A stretch of DNA of 64,000 nt from NCBI RefSeq assembly GCF_019801145.1, contig NZ_JAHVJQ010000003.1, forward strand, positions 248,001-312,000. Reading direction: 5' to 3'. Shown here one piece after another: positions 28,769 through 36,565 of this stretch. The notes under the pieces were generated by a model. The model was not told where the DNA came from. It saw only the letters and a list, made by a program, of their open reading frames with translations, and ran no database searches. Every line of letters begins with the position of its first letter. Within the stretch, counting starts at the first letter, position 1. The DNA comes from Leisingera aquaemixtae (GTDB taxonomy: Bacteria > Pseudomonadota > Alphaproteobacteria > Rhodobacterales > Rhodobacteraceae). A program made the position numbers and the translations under genes.

Positions 28769-28965
28769 ATGTGAAACCTTTTTACATCTGTTGCTGCCTA
28801 TCTCGGCGGCGTTGGGTGTTTTTTCAAGAGCCATTGGGCCTTGCGTGCCATCTGTGCCGGAAATGCAGCAGGCGGCGGGGCTGGGGTTTCGCTGGCAGGG
28901 TGATAGCCGCGGAAGGGCGGCAAAGTCTATGGCCTTTGCAGCCCGCACAGGGCATGTGTGGCGCC

Positions 28966-29247
28966 ATGGGAAAGCCAAGGAAGAAAGACCTGCCGGATCT
29001 GGGCCATCTGCGCGTGCCGGGCGCGGAAATTGCCGTGCGCGCCACGCCCAAGGCGGCGCGCAATGCCATTGTGCAGGCGGAGGGCGTGCTGAAAATCTCT
29101 GTCACTACGGCGCCGGAAAACGGCAAGGCGACCGAGGCCATCCGCAGCCTGCTGGCCATGGCGATGGGCACCGCGGCGTCGAACCTTGAGCTGCGCCGCG
29201 GCGCAGCCTCCCGCGACAAGATCTTTGTCTACACCGGGCCGGGCTGA
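28966..29247 (+). CDS. DUF167 (YggU) family protein
   Basis: 93 residues of the YggU/DUF167 family, recognised by IAVRATPKAARNAIVQ and SVTTAPENGKATEAIRSLLA. Small cytoplasmic alpha/beta fold, function unknown. Start at the ATG at 28966 because upstream translation has no similarity. It diverges from the nitroreductase operon and its stop lies 3 bp from that of the converging gene at 29251. Confidence 0.88.
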   Translation: MGKPRKKDLPDLGHLRVPGAEIAVRATPKAARNAIVQAEGVLKISVTTAPENGKATEAIRSLLAMAMGTAASNLELRRGAASRDKIFVYTGPG

Positions 29248-29250
29248 GGG

Positions 29251-29487
29251 TTACTCCTCTCCGACCAGACGGTAGACGCCTTCGGGCAGGTCAAGCGCTG
29301 CTGCGAGGTCCCGCACCTGCAGGTGCGAGAGGGTGATTTTCTGCACGCTGTCGGTGCGGGGATCGTATTGCTCGACCGTCACGCATTCGGCGAAGGAATT
29401 GATGGTCACATCCTCGTTGAGCGGAGTTCCCTTCTCGTCAACAAGGGTGATCACCGTCGAGTCGAATTCATGTTCGATGGTAAACAT
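29251..29487 (-). CDS. Conserved-type hypothetical acidic protein (78 aa)
   Basis: 78 residues starting MFTIEHEFDSTVITLVDEKG and ending LPEGVYRLVGEE. Acidic, mixed alpha/beta, no signal peptide, membrane segment or known motif. The coding pattern is convincing (third-position GC, no rare codons). Function unknown. It converges with the DUF167 gene and diverges from the M48 gene. Confidence 0.7.
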   Translation of the reverse strand: MFTIEHEFDSTVITLVDEKGTPLNEDVTINSFAECVTVEQYDPRTDSVQKITLSHLQVRDLAAALDLPEGVYRLVGEE

Positions 29488-29636
29488 GGCCCCAGCCTGC
29501 ACCGCGGCCCGGCTGCTGGCAAGACCTTGCAAACACAGGCGATCATTCCAATCTACCGGCAAGGTTCCGCCGCCGGGCAATTGCCATCCCCGGAGCTTGC
29601 GGGATAATGTGCGGACGAATTGCAAAAGGATGTGCC

Positions 29637-30350
29637 ATGCGCCGTTTTCTGTGTCTGTTTGCCCTTGCTGCCAGCGCCTGCAACATGGTGGTTGAGCCTG
29701 CATCCCAGCCTGTTCCCGCTGCGCAGCGGCAGCCGGTGCAGGGGATGGCGCCGGGCGAGGCGCGCAGCGCCTTTGCCACCGTCAGCCGCCGGGTGGAGCC
29801 GGTGGCGGAGCGCGAGTGCCGCAAGCGCACCCAGGGCCTGAACTGCGACTTCCTGATCCGCATCGACCCGAACCCCAAGGCCGCGCCGAATGCCTATCAG
29901 AGCCTGGACCGCAACGGCCGCCCGGTGATCACCTTCACCCAGCGGATGCTGGGGCAGATCGCCAACCACGACGAACTGGCCTTTGTGATGTCGCATGAGG
30001 CGGCCCACCATATTCGCGGCCACCTGGCGCGGCAGGCAACGAATTCGGCGCTGGTCAGCGCCGGCGCCGGGCTGATCACCGCGCTGGCGGGGGGCGGTTC
30101 TGCCAGCGTTTCCACCGCGCAGGATATCGGCGGCTTTGTCGGCGCCCGCACCTATTCCAAGGATTTCGAGCTGGAGGCGGATGAGCTGGGCACCATCATC
30201 ACCCACAAGTCCGGCTACCGGCCCAGCGTCGGCGTGCGCTTCTTCAACCGGCTGCCGGATCCGGGCGACCGCTTTCTGGGCACCCACCCGGCCAACCCGG
30301 ACCGGGTGCGGGTGGTGCAGGCGACCATTGCGCGCAACGGCCTGAACTGA
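29637..30350 (+). CDS. M48-family metalloprotease, probable lipoprotein
   Basis: 237 residues. Signal sequence with a lipobox-like LAASAC, so Cys15 may be lipid-anchored, though the -3 Ala is not ideal. Zinc site His120-Glu-Ala-Ala-His124 in VMSHEAAHHIRGHL, third ligand Glu in FELEADELGTIITHKSGY. This is the BepA/LoiP-like periplasmic group that degrades or helps assemble outer-membrane proteins. AAAAGGA stands 6 nt before the ATG. The next gene starts two bases after its stop. Confidence 0.9.
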   Translation: MRRFLCLFALAASACNMVVEPASQPVPAAQRQPVQGMAPGEARSAFATVSRRVEPVAERECRKRTQGLNCDFLIRIDPNPKAAPNAYQSLDRNGRPVITFTQRMLGQIANHDELAFVMSHEAAHHIRGHLARQATNSALVSAGAGLITALAGGGSASVSTAQDIGGFVGARTYSKDFELEADELGTIITHKSGYRPSVGVRFFNRLPDPGDRFLGTHPANPDRVRVVQATIARNGLN

Positions 30351-30352
30351 CC

Positions 30353-30745
30353 GTGGCTGCCAAGGACCGCACTGCCCCCGCGCTGGAGAAACTTGGCGTG
30401 GTGCTGACCGACCGCGGCTCGAAATACGCGGTAACGGGCGCGCGGGTTTCCTCGCGCGAGGAGGTGGATGCGGTCCTGGCGGACCTCAAAACCGACCGCG
30501 CCTATGCCAAGGCGACCCACAACACCTGGGCGGCAGTGCTGCCCAGCGGCGGGCTCAAGGCCGATGACGGCGAAAGCGGCGCGGGCATGGTGATTCTGCG
30601 GATGATGGAGCGCGAAGGCATCACCGGTCACGTCATCATCGTCACCCGCTGGTACGGCGGCAAGAAGCTCGGCGGCGACCGTTTCCGCCGGGTGCAGGAT
30701 GCAGTGCGCGCCTATCTGGACCACCAGGGCGGGAAACCTGCGTGA
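30353..30745 (+). CDS. IMPACT/YigZ N-domain protein (UPF0029)
   Basis: 130 residues, consisting of the IMPACT (UPF0029) domain only, without the C-terminal DUF1949 part of E. coli YigZ. Typical segments: GSKYAVTGARVSSREEVDAV, THNTWAAVLPSGG, ADDGESGAGMVILRMM and VTRWYGGKKLGGDRF. Eukaryotic relatives regulate translation through GCN1; the bacterial function is open. GTG start immediately after the M48 gene, implying one transcript. Confidence 0.88.
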   Translation: MAAKDRTAPALEKLGVVLTDRGSKYAVTGARVSSREEVDAVLADLKTDRAYAKATHNTWAAVLPSGGLKADDGESGAGMVILRMMEREGITGHVIIVTRWYGGKKLGGDRFRRVQDAVRAYLDHQGGKPA

Positions 30746-30758
30746 AAATTTCGTCTGG

Positions 30759-30772
30759 TTGACCTGGGTCAA
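30759..30772 (+). promoter_or_regulatory. Perfect Fnr/Dnr-type box ahead of the DUF6455 genes
   Basis: TTGACCTGGGTCAA is a perfect palindrome fitting TTGAC-N4-GTCAA, the site type of FnrL and Dnr regulators in Rhodobacteraceae. It lies 62 bp before the first DUF6455 start. A TAAG-containing -10 candidate (30793-30798) sits where a class II Fnr promoter would place it. Activation under low oxygen or NO is the inference. Confidence 0.6.
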
Positions 30773-30834
30773 ATTCCTGGCTGTTCCCAATCGCTAAGCT
30801 GCCCCGGCAATGCATGATTACGGGGGACTGCGCG

Positions 30835-31098
30835 ATGACCGCCGAAGCCGACCTGAAAACCCACGCCGAACTGTTCGACCGGATGGCCTGCGCCGTGGGC
30901 CTGGATCTGGAAGAGGAGGCCGTGGCCGGCACCCTGCGCTTTGACGAGATCGCCGAAGCGGTGCTGCGCTGCACCCGCTGCGGCGGCGTCGGCGCCTGCC
31001 GCAAGTGGCTGGCCGAGGGGCTGCGCCCGGGCGCAGACGCGCCGGATTTCTGCCGCAACCGCGACCTGCTCGGCTATCTGAATGAGCAGCAGGCCTGA
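30835..31098 (+). CDS. DUF6455 family protein, copy 1
   Basis: 87 residues, mostly helical, no signal peptide. Four cysteines in a pattern shared with its neighbours: RCTRCGGVGAC (CxxC-x5-C, about residues 46-55) and PDFCRN near the C-terminus. Such an arrangement could bind a metal or an Fe-S cluster. First of three tandem related genes behind an Fnr-type box. Start ATG at 30835, after GGGGGAC. Function unknown. Confidence 0.82.
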   Translation: MTAEADLKTHAELFDRMACAVGLDLEEEAVAGTLRFDEIAEAVLRCTRCGGVGACRKWLAEGLRPGADAPDFCRNRDLLGYLNEQQA

Positions 31099-31128
31099 GC
31101 GCGCTGTCCCAGCCAAGGAGTGCAAACC

Positions 31129-31389
31129 ATGAATCCATTGGGTGAGCCGCTGCGCCATTTGCGGCTGCTGTCAAAGATGGGCGACACCGTCGGCGCCGAT
31201 CTGTCCGGCGCCTTTGCCGCGGGCCGGATCGGGCACCAGGAATGGGCGGCAATGGTCACCGCCTGCCGGGGCTGCGAAGCGCCGGAGCAATGCGCGGCGT
31301 TTCTGGCGGAGCATGAGCGTGCCAGCGCCCCGATGCCAGGCTGCCGCAATGCCGAAGAGCTGAAGCGCCTCAAGGAACTGGCCCGATGA
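31129..31389 (+). CDS. DUF6455 family protein, copy 2
   Basis: 86 residues, related to the genes on both sides. It opens PLGEPLRHLRLLSKMGDTVG and keeps the cysteine pattern as ACRGCEAPEQC (CxxC-x5-C) with MPGCRN near the end. AAGGAG precedes the ATG at 31129 by 8 nt, favouring it over the in-frame GTG at 31120. Its stop overlaps the start of copy 3 by 4 bp. Function unknown. Confidence 0.82.
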   Translation: MNPLGEPLRHLRLLSKMGDTVGADLSGAFAAGRIGHQEWAAMVTACRGCEAPEQCAAFLAEHERASAPMPGCRNAEELKRLKELAR

Positions 31390-31661
31390 AGGACATGGCA
31401 GCGGAGGCAGAGGGCCTCGGAAACATCTTCCGCCACTTGTGGCTGATGCGGTCGGTGGCCGAGGCTGCGGGCGTCGACTTGGACCGGGCGGTGCAGGACG
31501 GGCGGCTCAGCGGGCTGGACTATGCCAGGATGGTCACCGGATGCCGCGGCGCCGGCTGCAGCAAGTCCTGCGCCCTGTGGCTCTCCTCCCGCCGCGATGA
31601 TGCGCCCGCGGTGCCGGAGTTCTGCCCCAGCGCGGATGTCTTCAAGCGGCTGATGCCCTAG
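31386..31661 (+). CDS. DUF6455 family protein, copy 3
   Basis: 91 residues. The same layout as copies 1 and 2 but with shifted cysteine spacing: GCRGAGCSKSC (C-x4-C-x3-C) and PEFCPS near the end. FRHLWLMRSVAEAAGVDLDR parallels the N-terminal helix of copy 2. Its ATG overlaps the stop of copy 2. The altered spacing suggests the copies have diverged in what they bind. Function unknown. Confidence 0.82.
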   Translation: MKDMAAEAEGLGNIFRHLWLMRSVAEAAGVDLDRAVQDGRLSGLDYARMVTGCRGAGCSKSCALWLSSRRDDAPAVPEFCPSADVFKRLMP

Positions 31662-31706
31662 GAGCCGCGCGGCCTTCTGTCGCGCGCTGCGCCTGCCGGC
31701 GCTTCA

Positions 31707-31961
31707 CTACAGCTTGGAATGCGTGCCGTCGCACAGGGGTTTCTTGCCCGAATGCTTGCAGCCGCAGAAGAACAGTTTGCCGTCTTTCTCTGCCTTGTAC
31801 TTGACCGGTTCGAACGCCGTGTCCTTGTGCGAGCCGTCGCAGAACGGCTGGCGGCTGGATTTGCCGCAGGCGCACCAGAAATAGGTCTTTCCCTCCTTCA
31901 CCTCGACGGGGAAGGGGGCTTTCTGCGCGATCTCCGGTTCCGGAGTGCTGTCATTCGGCAT
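31707..31961 (-). CDS. Double CDGSH iron-sulfur protein
   Basis: 84 residues with two CDGSH-type [2Fe-2S] sites: CACGKSSRQPFCDGSH (about 31-46) and CGCKHSGKKPLCDGTH (about 66-81), each giving three Cys and one His. Small soluble electron-transfer or redox-sensing protein of the tandem-CDGSH kind. It converges on the DUF6455 trio, 45 bp from its end. About 290 bp of non-coding DNA separates it from the sulfotransferase. Confidence 0.92.
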   Translation of the reverse strand: MPNDSTPEPEIAQKAPFPVEVKEGKTYFWCACGKSSRQPFCDGSHKDTAFEPVKYKAEKDGKLFFCGCKHSGKKPLCDGTHSKL

Positions 31962-32249
31962 GGCTGGGGCTCTCCCTGGCTGGTTGGGGTCTGTATCCGA
32001 ACTTTGCCCCGCTAAGGCGTTTGGTCAAGTTGCCCGTTTGGTTTCCGCGCCGGCCGGCCAGGAATGACGCGGATGCGGTTGCGGTTCAGGCCGCTGCCAG
32101 GTGTTTGCAATAGTCCACACTGCGCCCGGCACCGCAAAAGACCCGCGAACCGAACTGTCGACATCAGCCGGACTTTGCTATAGCCGCTTCTGCAAAGTGC
32201 CGTCAGCAGGCGCTTGTGCCAGGGCATCAAGATTTGAACGGAGTGGGAA

Positions 32250-33080
32250 GTGCTTTCACGACTCTTTAGCCAAAAACCTGAAGAGAGCGAGAGCGAAGTC
32301 AGCGGTTCCTCTGACCTGAAGCGTATCGTTTTCTTTCACGTCCCGAAATGCGGGGGCTCAAGCGTAAGAGATGCGCTGAAGAGCGCATACCGGAAGAAAA
32401 ACCTCACCGCGAGAAACATCGTATTTCACTTGGACTCGCATACGAGCAAATCGTCTTCGGATTTGATGGACGAAAACCTTGCAGTCCACAGGGAGCATGT
32501 TTTCATGTATAAATTCATGCTCCGAAGGTATTTTCTGTTGACCGGGCATTTCCCCTATTCGGATTCCGTTGCGAAGGCCAAAACGAAAAATGACCTTTTT
32601 ATCACGCTGATCCGGGATCCGTTTGACCGGAAACTGTCCCAGTATTACTACAACCGGCACAAGGCGGATCACCAGGCACATTTCGGAACCGATTTGAGCC
32701 TGGAAGACTGGCTTCAAAAATCGATCGAATCCACTAACCCCGGTTCTTACACACGGTACTTCTGCGGCAATGTGCGGCTGGAGCGGGGAGCCGATGAAAC
32801 GGATGGGCAGTTCGTTAAAGGCCGGGTCGACGCAGCAATAAAAAACCTTCGTACCTTTGATGTCGTGGGAAATGTGTCGGACATGGCAGGGTTCGCCGGG
32901 GAAGTGTCAAGGAAATCAGGGCTTTCGGTCAGCATTGACCATCTGCGCAGGTCTCCCAAATCGGGCTACCCAAAGTTTCGCGAGCAGCCGAAGCACATTC
33001 AAGCATTGCTGGAAGCGTCCTGTGAGCACGATGTCAGAATTTATGAATCCGTGTTCGGCGCAGGCAGCGCCGGCGCGTAG
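32250..33080 (+). CDS. Sulfotransferase family protein, probably acquired
   Basis: 276 residues. The PAPS 5'-phosphosulfate loop is IVFFHVPKCGGSSVRDALKS (about 27-46) and the 3'-phosphate site LIRDPFDRKLSQYYYNR (about 125-142). Resembles family-2 sulfotransferases acting on carbohydrates. GTG start after GGAGTGGGAA. Base composition (near 50 percent GC by eye) and AT-ending codons differ sharply from neighbours, suggesting transfer. It stands alone; a target could be surface polysaccharide, but no such gene adjoins it. Confidence 0.83.
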   Translation: MLSRLFSQKPEESESEVSGSSDLKRIVFFHVPKCGGSSVRDALKSAYRKKNLTARNIVFHLDSHTSKSSSDLMDENLAVHREHVFMYKFMLRRYFLLTGHFPYSDSVAKAKTKNDLFITLIRDPFDRKLSQYYYNRHKADHQAHFGTDLSLEDWLQKSIESTNPGSYTRYFCGNVRLERGADETDGQFVKGRVDAAIKNLRTFDVVGNVSDMAGFAGEVSRKSGLSVSIDHLRRSPKSGYPKFREQPKHIQALLEASCEHDVRIYESVFGAGSAGA

Positions 33081-33183
33081 CTTTCAATAGGACCTGTGCC
33101 GGGGGGCTCGGCAGTGACAGCCGTCAGGCATATCGCAACCAAGCCATAGGTGGAGGTGGGGCAGACTGCCTTGAACAAGCCGC

Positions 33184-34602
33184 CTATCCGGCGATTTGCC
33201 CCCACAGGTCATATTCGCCGGCCTCGTCCACGGCGACCGTGACCAGATCACCCGCCTGGAGGCTCTCTGTTCCTTCGTCAATGAACAGGTTGCCGTCGAT
33301 CTCCGGCGCGTCGGCCTTGGTGCGGCAGGTGGCGATCCCGTCTTCGTCGATGTCGTCCACGATTACCTGCATGGTCTGGCCGACCTTGGCCGCCAGCTTG
33401 GCTTCGGAAATCGCCTGGGCCTTTTCCATGAAGCGCTCCCAGCGCTCCTGCTTCACCTCTTCCGGCACGTGGTCCGGCAGGTCGTTGGAGCGGGCGCCGT
33501 CAACGTTTTCGTATTTGAAACAGCCGACCCGGTCCAGCTGCGCCTCGTCCATCCAGTCGAGCAGGTGCTGGAACTCCGCCTCGGTCTCGCCGGGGAAGCC
33601 GACGATGAAGGTGGAGCGCAGGGTGATATCCGGGCAAGTCGCGCGCCAGGCGTTAATCTCGTCCAGCGTCTTGGCTGCCGCTGCAGGCCGGGCCATGCGG
33701 CGCAGCACGTCCGGGTGGGCGTGCTGGAAGGGGATGTCCAGATAGGGCAGAAGCGCATTCTCGGGGTCCGCCATCAGCGGGATCAGCTCGCGCACATGCG
33801 GGTAGGGGTAGACATAGTGCAGCCGCACCCACAGGTCCTCCGCCGGGGCTAGCTTGCCCAACTCGCGGGAAAGGTCGAGGATATGGCTGCGCACCTCCTC
33901 CCCCTTCCAGGGATGCGCGGAATACTTGCGGTCGAGCCCGTAGGCAGAGGTGTCCTGCGAAATCACCAGGATTTCGCGCACCCCGGCCTCCACCAGCTTT
34001 TCCGCCTCGCGCAGCACCGCGTGCACCGGGCGCGACGCCAGTAGCCCTCGCATGTCCGGGATGATGCAGAATTTGCACTTGTGGTTGCAACCCTCTGAAA
34101 TCTTGAGATAACTGAAGTGCCGCGGGGTGAGTTTCACACCGGCTGAGGGCAGCAGGTCCACGTAAGGATTCGGGCTGGGCGGCACCGCGGAATGCACCGC
34201 GTCCAGCACCTGCTCATACTGGTGCGGGCCGGTGACCGCGTGGATGCGCGGGTGATGCTCGCGGATGTAATCGGGCTCTGCCCCCAGGCAGCCGGTCACG
34301 ATCACCTTGCCGTTTTCCTTCAGCGCCTCGCCGATCGCCTCCAGGCTTTCCGCCTTGGCGCTGTCGAGGAAGCCGCAGGTGTTGACGATCACCGCGTCGG
34401 CGCCGGCGTAATCGGGCGAGATGCCGTACCCTTCGGCGCGCAGCCGGGTCAGGATGCGCTCGCTGTCCACCAGCGCCTTGGGGCAGCCGAGCGACACCAT
34501 GCCGAGGGTCGGCTGGCCGTCACGGGGCGCCTCGCGGAACTGCGGTTCCGGGGCAAGGTCGGGGCGGAGGCTGGGCGGGTTGCTGGACGGGGTACTGGTC
34601 AT
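33184..34602 (-). CDS. rimO: Ribosomal protein S12 methylthiotransferase
   Basis: 472 residues; radical-SAM enzyme that adds a methylthio group to Asp of ribosomal protein S12. UPF0004 domain ([20 protein letters not shown], about 35-150) with three Cys for the auxiliary cluster, then the radical-SAM motif [10 protein letters not shown] (about 165-180), and a C-terminal TRAM domain (about 405-470). Start [10 protein letters not shown] at 34602; the open frame further upstream translates the 34705 repeat and is rejected. Confidence 0.95.
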   Translation of the reverse strand: MTSTPSSNPPSLRPDLAPEPQFREAPRDGQPTLGMVSLGCPKALVDSERILTRLRAEGYGISPDYAGADAVIVNTCGFLDSAKAESLEAIGEALKENGKVIVTGCLGAEPDYIREHHPRIHAVTGPHQYEQVLDAVHSAVPPSPNPYVDLLPSAGVKLTPRHFSYLKISEGCNHKCKFCIIPDMRGLLASRPVHAVLREAEKLVEAGVREILVISQDTSAYGLDRKYSAHPWKGEEVRSHILDLSRELGKLAPAEDLWVRLHYVYPYPHVRELIPLMADPENALLPYLDIPFQHAHPDVLRRMARPAAAAKTLDEINAWRATCPDITLRSTFIVGFPGETEAEFQHLLDWMDEAQLDRVGCFKYENVDGARSNDLPDHVPEEVKQERWERFMEKAQAISEAKLAAKVGQTMQVIVDDIDEDGIATCRTKADAPEIDGNLFIDEGTESLQAGDLVTVAVDEAGEYDLWGQIAG

Positions 34603-34658
34603 GCGCGCGCATATATCAGGAATGCGGCAGGAGGCAAGGAAAACGGGGGGTGCTGGCC

Positions 34659-34691
34659 GTGCACCCCCTGTGCACCCTCTGTGCACCGGGG
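34659..34691 (+). repeat. Three tandem 11 bp GTGCACC repeats
   Basis: GTGCACCCCCT, GTGCACCCTCT and GTGCACCGGGG follow one another without spacers, 57 bp upstream of rimO. The GTGCAC core is itself palindromic. It could mark slippage or a phased binding site. Confidence 0.6.
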
Positions 34692-34704
34692 GGCAGTTCC
34701 CCTT

Positions 34705-34790
34705 GCCCGGCCGCAGGCCGGGCAGCGCCCGACCCTCCCCGTCAAACCAAAGGTTTGCCTCCGGCAAAACGGGAGGGCGCCTGTGCGCCC
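34705..34790 (-). repeat. Palindromic repeat between rimO and the pentapeptide gene
   Basis: GCCCGGCC-GCA-GGCCGGGC (34705-34723) followed by AGCGCCCGACCCTCCCC, an inner AAACC/GGTTT stem and GGGAGGGCGC with GCGCCCACCC. In reverse orientation it matches the unit inside pabB (18651-18712), with an extra inner hairpin here. Confidence 0.68.
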
Positions 34791-34886
34791 ACCCAGAGTC
34801 AGGCGCTGCCCTCTGTTAGATGTTGAAGGTGGAGCGCAAAAGCCCGTAGCCTGCGGCTAAGGTGATTTGCATTACGAGAGCGATTG

Positions 34887-36326
34887 ATGCGTAACGAGAC
34901 AGATGGTTTGGCTCCGGCCGCCCCGCAGCGCAAGCTAACCCCTGCCAACGAGAACCCCTGGTATGTGCTGATGACGCTTTTTGGGGAGCAGACAGAGGGC
35001 CTTTCAAGAACACTGAAACGCGAACTGCATGAAAAGAACCGCCGTGCGTGGAATGCTTGGGCCGGTCAAGCTCTAACTGCACAAGAAAAGGTCGAGGCCG
35101 CTAAAACCTGTGAAATCGATGTTGCTGAGCTGGACGCTTGGAGAGAACTTGAGCCGGATATCCGTAGGCGCTTCCATGAAAGATTCTTGCCTTTAGGGAA
35201 AGGCATTGCTTCCCATTTACTGATGCCTGATCCGTATGAAGATTTGTCCTTGGAGGAAACCTTTTTTGGGGAGGGGGTGTACTGTAAAAGTTTCGTTTTC
35301 CCGATGGCGCTGGTTGCTGTCGATACTCAAGTGGAACGCCAGTTTAATTTATTGAAATCGTGGTTCAAGCGACCTTTGGACTTGGCTTTGGAAGTAAATG
35401 GGGGTGTGTATTTTTCGGAGGCGATATTTGCATCAGATGTCAACTTTGCATTGGATGTCACGGGGTATTCCTATTTCAATAAGGCGAAATTTGAGCGGGG
35501 TGTTTGGTTTCACGTTGGAACATTTAAAAAAATGGCTCGCTTTGAAAAAGCTCAACTCTCAGGCGTTGCAAATTTTTCAGAAAATTGTTTTGAAGGTGGC
35601 GTTAGTTTTTCTGGAAGTAGATTTCGTGATTATTGCTACTTTGATGGATCAAAATTCCCCCTCTCCGAAATGGGAGTGGTAGATTTTTCAGATTGTGTGT
35701 TTGAAAAACCTGTTCGATTTGGTGGGGCGAAATTCCAAGGGGGCTACCCGATATTGATTGGTGCAATGTTGCACGAGAGGTCGTATTTTTCTGCACAAGC
35801 TGATTGTTGGCCTGCATTAACGCAGAGTGAAGCCATAGATCAAAGTGACTGCGAAGTCGCCAAGGCGTCTTGCGCCACCATCCGCCACGTCCTCGCAAAA
35901 CAAGGCCTCCCCGAAGACGAGCACTTCTTCTTCCGCCGCGAGATGCACTTTGCCGGCAGGATCGGCCCCATCTGGCAGCGGCTGCCCTATCTGCTGTTCG
36001 GCTGGTTCTCGGAATACGGCTATTCCATCGCACGCCCGTTCTGGTGGCTGTTTGCGATTTGGCTGTTTGGCACTTTCGTAATAGCGGAGCACTTTGTGGC
36101 CGAAACCGCCAAGCCTCTGCTAGGCTCAGATGACTGGACGGCAATGGCACTCAGCTTTTCGAACCTGTTTCCGGTATTCGGGTTCGGGAGGGCTTATTTC
36201 GGGGCTGAGTTCCTGCAGGCATTGCCGCAGCATCTGAAGGTTCTGTCCGGCGTCCAGACCGTCGCCAGCCTGCCGCTCTTGTTCTTCCTCGGCCTGGGCC
36301 TGCGGCAGCGGTTCCGGCTGCGGTAA
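34887..36326 (+). CDS. Pentapeptide-repeat protein with C-terminal membrane domain; mosaic composition
   Basis: 479 residues. A helical N-terminal part (1-115), then a region of A(D/N)F-like repeats (about 160-295: VNFALDVTGYSYFNKAKFER, FEKAQLSGVANFSENCF, FGGAKFQGG) forming a pentapeptide beta-helix. A conserved HVLAKQGLPEDEHFFFRREM linker and three membrane segments (about 370-470) follow. Function unknown; similar layouts occur in predicted ion-channel or effector proteins. DNA before about 35855 is AT-rich, after it GC-rich like the host. ATG 34887 or the TTG one codon earlier. Confidence 0.75.
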   Translation: MRNETDGLAPAAPQRKLTPANENPWYVLMTLFGEQTEGLSRTLKRELHEKNRRAWNAWAGQALTAQEKVEAAKTCEIDVAELDAWRELEPDIRRRFHERFLPLGKGIASHLLMPDPYEDLSLEETFFGEGVYCKSFVFPMALVAVDTQVERQFNLLKSWFKRPLDLALEVNGGVYFSEAIFASDVNFALDVTGYSYFNKAKFERGVWFHVGTFKKMARFEKAQLSGVANFSENCFEGGVSFSGSRFRDYCYFDGSKFPLSEMGVVDFSDCVFEKPVRFGGAKFQGGYPILIGAMLHERSYFSAQADCWPALTQSEAIDQSDCEVAKASCATIRHVLAKQGLPEDEHFFFRREMHFAGRIGPIWQRLPYLLFGWFSEYGYSIARPFWWLFAIWLFGTFVIAEHFVAETAKPLLGSDDWTAMALSFSNLFPVFGFGRAYFGAEFLQALPQHLKVLSGVQTVASLPLLFFLGLGLRQRFRLR

Positions 36327-36565
36327 AGGGAGTATTTGCCGGGCTGCCCCGCGGCCCGGTTCGCGCCGGCCCGCTCCGTCATGCCGGAGGCGTGATTTCA
36401 GCGCGGCGGCGGGGGCGACGTGCACCCGCCCCGGGACGGGCGCGAACCTCTCGGCAGTGCAGCAACACCATGCTTTGAACCCTCTTTGCATTGCGCCCCC
36501 GCGCACAGGCGGTAAGCTGCGCAAAACCCCGCGGGAACAGGGGGCAAGGCAAGAGGAGTGGGCTG

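Noticed and set aside
34659-34691. CRISPR-like tandem repeats
   Set aside because: Units are 11 bp, lack spacers, and no cas gene is present.
34603-34767. N-terminal extension of rimO
   Set aside because: The extra codons translate the palindromic repeat and a GTGCACC tandem repeat; the family N-terminus and best start are at 34602.
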